Assembly (NCBI GenBank): GCA_037976565.1
Contig: CP137666.1
Coordinates: 62,122,605 to 62,186,604, forward strand
Source of the DNA: Mesocentrotus franciscanus
Taxonomy: Eukaryota; Echinodermata; Echinoidea; Camarodonta; Strongylocentrotidae
DNA length: 64,000 nt
Reading direction: 5' to 3'
Of the stretch, positions 42,201-54,200 are shown piece after piece (the stretch's first letter is position 1; each line of letters starts with the position of its first letter). The translations under genes and the position numbers were made by a program. A model generated the notes under the pieces. The model searched no databases. It was not told the origin of the DNA and saw only the letters and a program-made list of their open reading frames with translations.

Positions 42201-45200
42201 AAAGTGGACACTGCCCAAAATCACTGAAGACAGGAATCATCTTGCCCTTCCACAAAGGAAAAAGCACTCGGATCCATGTAACTACCGAGGCATCACACTA
42301 ACTCCAACGCTCACAAAGTTGCTTGAAACCTGCATCAAGCCTCGCCTCGAGGCACAGCTGTCCATCAAAGACATCCCTGACCAACTACAGTTCGGATTTC
42401 GCAAAGGCTTCTGATGTCAACTGACTGCATTGTGCCTTCAACTCACAATTGAGATCACAGGAGCTAAAAAGAGACCCTTGTACATTTGCTTCCTGGATGC
42501 AGAGAAAGCGTTTGATAAAGTATGGTACCTTGGCTTACTCCATAAGCTAAGGAAATCTGAAGCTGATCCGGATATCCAGCACATCATTCACAACCTCTAT
42601 AACGGAATGGAAAGCCAAGTCCTCTGGGATGGAAGGGTCACACAAACATCCATATTCAACAGGGTGTCCATCAAGGTGGAGTCCTTTCTCCCACACTATA
42701 CATGTATACACTGTTCGTTGATGGTCTCATCAAGAAGCTCAGAGACTGCCAGCTAGGATGCACGATTAACGGCTGCTACTCCGGTGTCATTGTGCTTGCT
42801 CACGATGTCGCCTTGATCAGCAACGCACCATCACAGCTGCAAGAGATGATCACAGCAACCCAAGCATACACAAGAGAGTGGCACTATAAAATCAATCCCG
42901 CTAAGAGTGCAGTTGTGGTGATGAATGCTCGGAAGATGGACAGCCAACAGGAGTGGACAATGGGTGACCTCACTATATCCCCAAAAGACTCTCACCAACA
43001 TCTTGGGATCACAAGGTCATCATCACTGACCGACCCGACTGATTACATCATTTTAAAGGGACTTAATGCCTTTTACGCCCTTTGCGATGCAGGTGCCCAT
43101 ACATTGGGTCTTGTCCCTCTTCTCTCAGTACGCCTTTGGAATATTATTGCATCCCCAGGATGCTCTACGGAACCTCTATCTTACTCTCTTCAATAAGTCG
43201 ATGTTAAGCAAACCAGACCGTGCACAGACCCACCTATTCAAGCGCATTCTGGCATTCCTGTCACAGCCGCCGATGAGAGTGTATATTCCTCCTAACAGGC
43301 CTCGTACCAATCAGTCAAAGCTCGCCAACTACTTGACCTCGACACCACCAGATTCGAGCCGACCTTTCTTCATGCACTCAGCAGTGACACTCCTCAGTAA
43401 AAAGCCTGAAACTTAATCTGGCGGTGTACAAGCTTCCAACCATTGAGGACCTATATGATCCCATTCCCTACATCTCCTGGAAACGCAGAGTTAAGAACTC
43501 TATCTCTGCTGCAGTTGAGGAAGCTACACGGGAAGGAGCTGCCACCAAGACGTCCCTCGCATTCTGGCATGGAAAATCCATCAACCCAAGGAACCTCTAT
43601 CCAAAAGACCCACCATCAACAATTAGACAGGCACTGACCATTAGAGCACAGCTCCTCACATCTACCTACCTCACCCGAATCCGCCTCACCAAAATTAAGA
43701 AAGCAACCAACACTAAGTGTCCTCTATGCAATTTTGAGGAGGATACCGTCCAAACGTCGTGGCTGCCTGTTCGGCTACCGTCAACCTATTGGAAGACGTT
43801 ATTGACAGAGTCAGCAGACTCCTGCGTAATGCCTTCAACTCTGCACCAAATACACCCCTGCTTAACACCCAGGACCCCTCCCATTTGACCTGCGCTATTC
43901 TCTGCCATATGATCCATCCCTCCCCTTCACTGTCAATGACTCAAATTTTAAGATGACACTTCATTATCTATATAAAGTTCATGCCCATCGCCTGCACTCC
44001 ATACCCTCCAACTAAGGACGATACAGCATATTTACTACACAGCCTACCACTTTGACTGCGATGAACTCGCTGATCTCCGAAAAGCGGAGGGACAAAACAG
44101 AGAGAGACCATAAATATTTGAACAATTGATGAAGATTTACTTGATTTTGGGTATGTTTTAGTAGGATCTCCATGCCGGAGTTGCGGGTCAAAAAATGGAT
44201 ATGAAAGTACACTAGCGCCGAATGAAGTACGTCCTATGGGGTACTGTGTGGAAGTAATGTTTTTTTTTCGGCCTGACCGAGATGAATGAGATATGCTACA
44301 AGTTTTTTCCACTCTTTACGTCTTCACATATCCACTTTGGCTGCAAAATTAGATTACGATAGCTTGCCTATTTATTTAGATCCTAAATTAATGTTTAATC
44401 CGAGAAAGACTTGTCGTCAACATGATTAGTTGTGCAGCCATCTTGATTTGAGTTAATGAATATTCATTTTTTTTCTTCCGAACTTCCAATAGCTACGTAC
44501 GAGTTGGCGTGGCTTGACCCGGTAATATGTGAATATTCATAAGCCCAATATCAAACGCGTTATCTAATTGGCCATTTGGCTTTTTTTTGTATGTTGACCC
44601 GGATATGTCTCGGCCGGGTCATGTCATAGATTACAGTTCGAATACATGAATCACTGGTTCTAAGAATTACGTTAATAAGTAAAATTTTAAGAATTTTATA
44701 TAAGTAAAAATATACATACTTTCTTATGTCTGATTTATGGATCAGACAATTATATCTAAATAAAGAAAAATGGAAGAGAAAATTTTTGTACCAAAAGTGG
44801 TACAAAATCGGCTCGATATCCCCCGGAAGTGTGAGCCATATGGGGAATGTTGAAAAATGTCAGTTTTAATAAAGAATGNNNNNNNNNNNNNNNNNNNNNN
44901 NNNNNNNNNNNNNNNNNNNNNNNNNNNNNNNNNNNNNNNNNNNNNNNNNNNNNNNNNNNNNNNNNNNNNNNNNNNNNNNNNNNNNNNNNNNNNNNNNNNN
45001 NNNNNNNNNNNNNNNNNNNNNNNNNNNNNNNNNNNNNNNNNNNNNNNNNNNNNNNNNNNNNNNNNNNNNNNNNNNNNNNNNNNNNNNNNNNNNNNNNNNN
45101 NNNNNNNNNNNNNNNNNNNNNNNNNNNNNNNNNNNNNNNNNNNNNNNNNNNNNNNNNNNNNNNNNNNNNNNNNNNNNNNNNNNNNNNNNNNNNNNNNNNN

Positions 45201-48200
45201 NNNNNNNNNNNNNNNNNNNNNNNNNNNNNNNNNNNNNNNNNNNNNNNNNNNNNNNNNNNNNNNNNNNNNNNNNNNNNNNNNNNNNNNNNNNNNNNNNNNN
45301 NNNNNNNNNNNNNNNNNNNNNNNNNNNNNNNNNNNNNNNNNNNNNNNNNNNNNNNNNNNNNNNNNNNNNNNNNNNNNNTTAATAAAGAATGACCCATACC
45401 CAGCGCTCAAAATACACGGGGGCGATGGGCGATTCGCCCCCGTGAGCTACATAATCGCCTCCGTCAAAGTGCTCACGGGGGCGATTGCAAAATTAAAAAT
45501 CGCCCCCGTGGAATTATATAATAAAGATGATCTTTTCTGTTATAACTTTCACACAATATTGAGTTTCAACTTAATATGTATTTCAAACCTTAAACCAATG
45601 AAATGGAACTATGGAAGTTAGATTAGCGTGCCGGATATCTCGCTCAAATTTTTCGGTGTCTAGAGGCCGCCATATTGTAAACAAATGTGCGCTTATTCGC
45701 CGCAAGAGGGCGCTATATTTACCATCTCCACATCAGATTCGCTATGTCTGTATTACCGATACAAACAACGGAAGCTCGCAGTGCAGTGCGACCATCAGCA
45801 GCGGCTATACCGCGCCGCGGTAGTACCGGCCGGTGTGCAAGCTGCCGCCACATATCTGCTAGAGCTAGAGGCGATCGCGCAAGGACCGAAACATGGAGAA
45901 GTTTTTCGTTGTGAAAAGCGTGAATCCTCTGAAATCTGGTGATTCCAAAAGACCAGCACATAATGAACCTCGACCAGTAAATCAATATTGAGAAGGAGAG
46001 GAAGACCAAAGCTGTTGTGGAAGGATATAGTAAAGACTAAAGAAAAATGTAATGAGGTTGCTTAATTTGAATGATAAGGCCCAATAAGGTGGAATGTGCA
46101 GAACGGGAAGAAATGGGGAGAATGTCATCTCGGGATGAAAGTCGACAGTAACCCCTATGTAACTTGTAAAGTTGTAAGAGGGAAATGCCCCCCTTGGGTT
46201 GCCAAGTGAAAATGTGATCTGCATGGAAAAACGCCATCATGTCTCCAGACCCACTGCACACAGTATCCGCATCGTCATTGGATCAACCCCCCCCTTTAAA
46301 ACTGTTACTTGATTTAAAAATACATTATCATGCACTGCTCTTTATGATCTCCATTGTGTTAGTAGATGCCAGGAAAACATCACTTACGGGGGTTCAAAAT
46401 AGCAACCAAAAAAGGTCAACCCCCCCCTCCCCTTTGCAAAAAGCTAGATCCGCCCCTGATATTAATGATGAAATAGCAAAGAGTATCATGGGTACCAATT
46501 CAATGGAAATTTATATTAAAAAAAGAGCCCCCGTCAGTACTAAAATACCTTCTCACGGGGGCTCTTTTTTTTTTGGAAGAGCCCCCGTGGACAAAAAATT
46601 AATTTGAGCCCTGCCCATACCAGACGGTTTTTTTCTGTCTAGAGAGGGGTATAAAGCAATGTACAGTCTCTCAGCAAGAAACTTACTAACAAGCATTACT
46701 AACAAGCATTTATGCTTCCTTAGCAGTCAGGTAAAATAACCACCACTACTACTTCTACTACATGGGCACCACAATTTTCTTGATAATGTGCCATACTAAC
46801 TATGTAACTATGCGAAGTCGTTAATCAACTAAATCTATTAAATTTCATGGATGCTTCCTTCCCAGGTACTAGGTCAGTAGGTGTGTGTGGTGATGAAGCA
46901 TTACATTCACCTGCTATTGTACTACAATTGCCAGAACACAAATTGCATAAATAAGTACCTAGGTGCTCCTCTGGGATAAAGGTTTCGAATAAATAAAATA
47001 GATTTGTCAACTGCTATATTTGAGTATTTTTGAGTAAATGAGTTACAATTTGTCCAGGCTGTTGAATATAATTTTCAGAGAGAGCTTCTAAGCAATTATA
47101 TCATCTTTTCTATGGCATAATTTTGTATGCATGCAAGTACATGTATGGGCATACCGGTAGGTAAGAAATTTCACATGCACAAAAAAACAAAGCTCTAAAT
47201 TGTGTAAAACTAATTTTAGTCTTGATGAACTTTCAAGTCTAAGTATTTGAGATGAAAGAATCATTTTGTGTACCAGTATTTGGAAATAGCCATTGTTTTT
47301 GTTGAAAAGATTGTTTATTTCTTATTATTATGAAATTTGTTTTTGTTTTTCCCATATAACCAGGTGTGCAAGAAAGCATTGTAGCAGCAGCTTTGGCAAG
47401 GAATGGTCATAAAGTACTGCATGTAGACAGGTAAGCTAGCAGAGTACCATCAGGGAGTTGTGAGTTTAAATGGAGGTCCCATCCAAGAGGCCCTTTAGAA
47501 GATCAATGTTGCACTGTGCGTCTTTTTTCCCCCTACCGTAATCCCCTTAATCCCCCTCCGAGACCGCAAAGCTCGTAAATCTCACTCTGGAAATTGAGTG
47601 ACGTAGGGCTCGCGAAAATGTCCTCCATTTCCACCCAATGCCCAGCCCAGCGAGCACGGCGGCTTATGCGTCGCTGGCCCGTACTCGGGGGTGAAAAGTG
47701 GTGGTGAATTGACAACTTCTAACCCTCATCCAACAAATGCGCAAACATGTAATAATAATAATAATAATGTAACTTATATCGCGCCAAATCCACTCTGTGG
47801 AGTGCTCAAGGCGCGTGTAAACAGGAAAAACGATCAAGACTTGAAAAGGAATGTTTTGAGATGAGTTTTGAAAGAATCAGAAGATAAACATTTTTGATGT
47901 CTTCAGGAAGGCCATTCCATAATTTAGGACTAGAGTATGCAAATGATCTTTCCCCCACGTTTTGGTAATTTTGGGGTCACAAGAAAATTGGAAGTGGATG
48001 AGCGTAGAGGTCTTGCAGGAGTGTAGTTTTGGATTAGAGAGATAAGGTATTGAGGAGCAGAGCCGTGAACGCAATGAAAGGTAAGCAACAAAATTTTGAA
48101 AACAATGCGATCTTTTACTGGGAGCCAGTGTAGCGACTGCAAAACTGGGGAAATGTGGGTACGCTTGGTGGTCAGAGAAACAATACGAGCTGCAGCGTTT

Positions 48201-51200
48201 TGAAGCTTCTGGAGTTTGGACAGTAGATTCTGGGGTAGATTGATTAGGAGGGCATTGCCAAAATCAAGACGGGAGGAAATCAGAGCATGTACTAATTTTT
48301 CGGTGGCAGACTTGGACAAATATTTACGAATAAAACCGATATTACGCAATTGGTACCTTACTGATCTGCAAATATTAGAAACTTGGTCAGACATTGTCAT
48401 ATGTGAGTCAAACATAACACCGAGATTGCGACACGTTTGTGACAAGTGAATTATGTGGCCAGAAAATGAAATGCAATTGATATTAACTTTACTAAGCTGT
48501 ACTTTGGAACCAAATATAAGGAATTTGCATTTGTCAAAATTTAATTTCAAGGAACGTGCGAGCATCCAATCATGAGCATCAGCCATGCAAGATTCAAGGC
48601 GATGAACGGCTCGTTCTGCAGCGGCTTGATCTGAATTGAAGGAAATCATAAGTTGAATATCGTCTGCATAAATATGATAATCTATGCCATGTTGTAACAA
48701 AACTTGTCGCAATCCAATTAAATAAATTGAGAAGAGAGTAGGCCCGCCCACAGAACCCTGTGGTACTCCACAAGAGAGAGGCAAAGCAACTGATTTGCAG
48801 CCATTAATACAAACGATCTGAGAGTGGTATGACAGATAAGACTCGAACCATTTGTATGCCTCACCCTTGACACCAAGTGAACTCAGTGTGTTCAAAAGGA
48901 TAGTGTGATTAACGGTGTCGAAGGCGGAGGACAAGTCTAGCAGCAGGAGAGCAGTTGAGTTACCCCTATCCATTCCTTGCAGGATATAGTTGGACACATT
49001 CACAAGCAGTGTTTCCACACTATGATGGGTTCTGTAACCTGACTGGAAAGGGTCGAACAAATCATTGTCCAGAAAATAATCCGAAAGACGAGAAAACACA
49101 ACCCTTTCAAGAATTTTGAACAAAAAAGGTAAGTTTGAAACTGGTCGATAATTTTGGAGGGAATTTCGGTCCAGAGAAGGTTTCTTCAACAACGGAGTAA
49201 CATGAGCTATTTTCAATGAGGAAGGAACATGTGCCTGCTCTAAACTCAAGTTAATCAAGTAAGAAAGGATGGGAGCGAATGTGGAGGAACAGTCCATTAA
49301 TAATTTAGTGGGAACAGGGTCTAACTGACATGATTTGGGGGGTAGTTTACGTAAGAGTGACATAATCTCCTTAGGGGTAGTAGGTTGTATTACTTCAAAG
49401 GAAGAGGAAGTAAGGGGATGGTGTGGTGTTTCGTCAGGTGATAAACTGTCGCAGATGGTCTTGACTTTCGTCTGGAAGAAGTGGGTGAATGTAGAGGCCA
49501 TTTGCTGGCTGTCCGTGTGGGCTGGAAGTGGTGATGACTGTCGACGATTCAGAAGTCGGTTTGCTACTGAGAAGAGCTTTCTGGAATCATTCCGACAGTC
49601 TTCAATAAGATCTACAAAGTATGAGCGCTTCGCCCTTTTCACAAGTGAATTTACGAGGTCACGCTGGGCACAGTACAGATCTTTGTCAGTCTGAAGTCGG
49701 CCATTGGCCCTCCATTTCCTCTCCAGTTGTCTACGTATCCTCTTCTGAGTACGAATGTCATTGGTATACCACGGACAGTCTGCATGATTCCTCACTTTCC
49801 GTGATCTCTGAGGAGCATGAGCATCTAGAACCCTCCCGAGTTCTAACTTGTAGTGATGAACAGCTTCTTCGACACTACATGTAGCAGAAGCAGTGATATT
49901 GCAGTCAGCAATGCTATTAGCGAAGGTCTCTCTGTCAATATCTCTGATGTTACGACTGACATATGTAGAGTGGGTCCGACTAGGCTTAGCGAAGTTTAGC
50001 TTCCATAAGATAGCAGAATGGTCGGAGATGCCAGGTATGACCTGAGGTTTCGAACACATGATTTGATCATCAGCGTTCCGCACCATGACAACGTCCAGGA
50101 TGTGACCCTTGTCATGGGTAGGAGATTTGACTAGCTGGGAGATGCCGTGACTAGTGAGAAGATCATTAAACTTTTGTGTGTTCGGTGCAGAGTTATTGTC
50201 CAAGTGAATGTTCAAGTCGCCGGTGATGACAAAAGGTGGAGTTCTGAACATTCTACCATCAAGAAAGTCAGAGAATTCTTCCAGAAATTTGGAGAAGCTA
50301 TGTCCACCAGGCGGCCTGTAGATTACCGAGATGTCCATACAGCTTGAGTCACTGGAGATAGTTGCAGACATACATTCAAAACTGTCGTAGTTTTCTGATG
50401 ACATAATAACCTGGAGGCTGTCTTTATAAAGAAAAGCCACCCCACCACCCCGCCCAGAGGCTCGTGGACAGTGTTTGAAAATGTAAGAGCCTGGGCAAAG
50501 GTCAGCCACGACTGCATCATCATCGGATGATAGCCATGTTTCACAAATACAGACAAAATCTAATTTGTGATCAACGACAAAATCTTGAAATATGGTTGAT
50601 TTATTGCGCAGAGAGCGGGAGTTGAGAGTACCAAATTTAAGATGGTCCTTAAAGCGATCACGCCCACCCCTCTTACCCCGATGTGTCCTCCGCCTTCGAC
50701 ACGATCTACTGATCCCGAGAGAAACCAGCCGATCCCAAACAAAGTGATTCTCCTCTCGCCATTTTCCAGAGGAACGGCCATCCCAAATATTAAGGGCATG
50801 AAGAGTCTGACTATCATAGGTATAATCTATAGTCAAGGAATCATCGGAACAGTTAGGTCCTTGAGAGGAAGGCCCAGGGTTGGGGCTGATGTCTCCCGAG
50901 ATCAGTAGTAAAATGCGGAATCTTGAAACAGAATTAGCATACCGCTGAATGGGAGTACCAATGTACTTGTACTTTCCCTTATGATGTACAGCTACATTAC
51001 ATGAATCAGTGGTATAATGCACAAGTACAGTACAAGAATCAGTAGTGTAACATACAATGCATACAATAGATACAAAGGATATTAGGATAGCCACCTTCAT
51101 TGTGTAAACTCGCACAACCGTGCAGACTGTGCACTAACATGTGGAGTAAAGGTATGACAGGCAAGTGAATATGGCTACTTACAACACAAGTAAGGCAGTG

Positions 51201-54200
51201 GTGAATGCAAAACCAGTAGATGTAAAATGTATGACAAATATCACATGAAATATGGCCAAAATAGTCTAGTAGCCTCCTGAAGACATACAGAATCAGATGA
51301 TATAGATAGAGTAACTGAATAACAGATTAAACAAGAAAAATATACAGTAAAGTGCAGAGCTCTGTGGGCGGGCATCCACCAGGCGCGCACAACCCTAAAA
51401 AATTTTGTGACGTAACATAATTTCATTTAGTTCTTTTGGGAGATAAACCTTTGCACTACCTTCCTAGCTATGTAAAAATTTCGGAAATTTTCAGAAAATG
51501 TCAATAATTAGATGAGAAAATCATGATAATGAGAAACGGAATTTGCTCCAACTCACAAATTCCTAGGTTGATTTCTCTGGTTCAAATGGCTATGTCTTCA
51601 GTAGAGTTATCCAAGCACAGCATTTGATAACCAATAGAAGATTGCATTGTGCCATATGTTGTGGATTCTGTATTTTAAATGTTATACTATAGCTATATAC
51701 ATCTTCACTGAGTATAGACTTAGTATTCTCATATTTCAAACACTAATTACTCTCTCATTACTGATCCATTTCATTTCAAATTTTTGGCATTCTTTTAATC
51801 TTATTTTTTCTGATTTCACGCAAAAGGATAATTACAAAGATTGGACTGCCCTTTAATATATTTTTACAGGAATGATTTTTACAGTGGAGAATGGGCTTCC
51901 TTTCACCTGAAGGGCATGCTGGATTGGATCAAAAGAAATCAGGTATGTATGCATAAAAGGGGAAGTCCACCATGATATTAAGTTGGTTTTAATAAAAGCA
52001 GAAAATATAACAGAAACAAATTAGTGAAAGTTTGAGCACTATCTGATTAAAAATAGGAAAGTTATAAATTTTTTAAGTTGCCATCAGTGAAACACAAATT
52101 GGCAACACTGTGGCATATCTTGCGAGCTCCTCTCCAATTTGCTCTGTACACAAAATTTCATAAACTTTCATTTTCTTATTAATTGATGACAGAATAGATT
52201 TGTTTCATACAGGGATTGTGTAAAAACATATTTGCAATGATTATATTTAGGGTAAAACTAGTATGATTGAAAATTTTCTTAAGGGAAAATTTAAATATTT
52301 GAAGTTTTTTAGTCCAGGGCAAATGGGAGGTGAGCTCGCAATTTGTATTTGATTGATTACACCTTCAAAAATGCATAACTTTATTTTAAAAAGTCATAGA
52401 TTTTTGCTTAAACTTTCACTGACCTGTTTCTCTCATTTTTCTGCTTCTATTAAAGCCAACTTTATATAGGGTGGACTTCCCCTTTAATGATGATGATGTA
52501 ATACTAATACTAATGATAATAATAGTAGTACCTATATAAAAAAACCTTTGATCAAGGTGCAACAATATAAGTTTACAGAGACTTTTGGCTATTTTAACCC
52601 ATAAACTACTGAATTCTCTCATTCCCATAGACTTAACACAGGGACCACCTGGTTCCTGTAGGCAACAGGTTAACCCTAATGAGGGAGGGGGGGGGGGGGC
52701 ATTATGGCCCCCTCTCCGCAATTTTTCTGATTTTTTCGGGAACGCATACGGATGACACCCGCCGCTTGCTGACTTTTATTATTTGAGTCTTGCGCATCTT
52801 TTAAAACACTTTGTTTGAAAATCGGACGAACAGTTACAAAGTCACGTGACCTTTTGTCTTTGCATGTCAGCCCAAAAATCGCTCATTTTCGTGATTTGAG
52901 TACAAAACATATAGTATGGAAATATCATTTTTCCTAAAAAGAGATAAAACATTGGTTATTTGGTCTTGTTTAAAGTTGTTTGTTTTGGGGGTCAAAATAG
53001 TTGAATTGTAGTTGATAATTGTAGAGATAACATAAGGAATAACCTGGCTCTTTCAAATTTTGTTGTTGTATTATTATTCCAAATGGTTGAACGAATATAT
53101 GTAGTGAAAAAGAATGCTTAAATATGAAGAATAGATGATTTATGGGTAAAAATGTGAATTTTATGGCCTTACTTGCATAAATTACCGTAAATATGCAAAT
53201 GAGTGAATATTTCAAAAAAATTGAATTTACCATAGTATTCTATACATTTCACTTGACATGCATGCAAAATTTCGCGGCGATCAGCTGTGACATGGCCGAG
53301 ATCTGTACTAGAAAAATCTCAAATACCCCGGCCTCAGATAAAAAAAAGGAATTCCAAAGAACTGTCGCAACCTTGGCAAAGTACCCGTCTCTGTAATAAG
53401 TTATTGTCTTAAGCACGTCAACCATTTGGATCACCTTAATGTTTGCATGTGCCATTCAGCTGTGGTGGAGTTGTTTATTACTAATTCTATGTATTATGAT
53501 CATGACCTTGACATTGTATTGGAAATAAACACGTTGGTTATAATGCATAACTGTTAACAATGTCTACTAGTACTTAAGTTATTAGAAGTCTAAAGAAAAG
53601 AATTTATATAATTTTCAATACATTCTTGTAATACTCATATTCATTGCTCATTGAACTTTCAAGATAAATTCAGCAATTTTTTTTGTTGGTACATGTAGCA
53701 TAGTTGCAAAATATCATAATGAAATGCATTCAAGAACTACAAATTCCCAAATGATATATATGTATGTAATTATCCCACTTTTCACTTTGCTGAGGGCTGT
53801 TGAGGTAATGATGATGATGTAGCAGAGACACGCATGTTGTCTCATGGGTATAGAATTTGCTTCAGAGTAATGTTATTTTTTCTTCAGTCTACAGATGTTG
53901 ATAAAGATGAGGTGTCAGAGGTGAATGAACAAGAAGAAGATGTGGAAGAGGGCCTTCTCATTGTACCTTTACCCACACCTCATAGGACTGCTACCAACAT
54001 CGAAGTAGAAATACATGTAAAGTAAGCACTTTTGTTCTGTTTTATTTGTATTCCTCTGTTATGTAAATCAGTTCTCTGGATATTACATTTACTTAACATA
54101 TGATCCATACCTACACCCAATTGCATTTAAGCGTTTCCATACTGGCACTAAATATATATTGAAGAAAAACAAAATTGAGAACTGAGAAGTGAGGAAGGTA

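Larger units (their letters stand above)
35750..44110 (+). mobile_element. Two-ORF non-LTR retrotransposon (LINE), decayed and carrying three insertions
   Basis: On the + strand: a short 5' leader, ORF1 (from ATG 35863) with a PHD-like zinc finger, then ORF2 with an APE-type endonuclease, a reverse transcriptase and a C-terminal [10 protein letters not shown] zinc-knuckle-like motif. Three younger elements interrupt it: 35996-36944, 39461-40209 and 40558-40722. Several frameshifts and stops exist besides these. The clade is probably in the I/Jockey-like group, judged from the [10 protein letters not shown] box and C-terminal zinc motif; I am not certain. Limits are approximate: the left follows the foldback ending at 35746, the right is where the inverted arm at 44112 begins. 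Confidence 0.8.
44112..46645 (-). mobile_element. Inverted counterpart arm of the element at 33388-35312
   Basis: Read on the - strand, 46645 down to 44112 matches the left arm in order: the TGTCTAGACAG-type terminus, GGGTCATTCTTTA, a CCAAGATGGCTG-like segment, TCTCATTCATC, TCCATTTTTTGACCCG and CATCAATTGTTCAAATA. It is interrupted by the hAT element 45401-46613 and an N run. Together with 33388-35312 it forms a pair of inverted arms around the LINE. Confidence 0.7.
47749..51115 (-). mobile_element. Near full-length CR1/L2-type LINE
   Basis: On the - strand the element carries a large ORF (endonuclease plus reverse transcriptase), a short 3' UTR with GGCGCGATATAAGTTACATT and a TTA trinucleotide tail (47749-47767). 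The 5' limit is uncertain and may lie upstream of 51115. It sits in CHM intron 2, antisense to the gene. GC content is higher than in its surroundings and damage is minimal, so it is a young insertion. Confidence 0.88.

Noticed and set aside
44742..45621. Open frames running across the N gap
   Set aside because: They exist only because N was translated as unknown residues.
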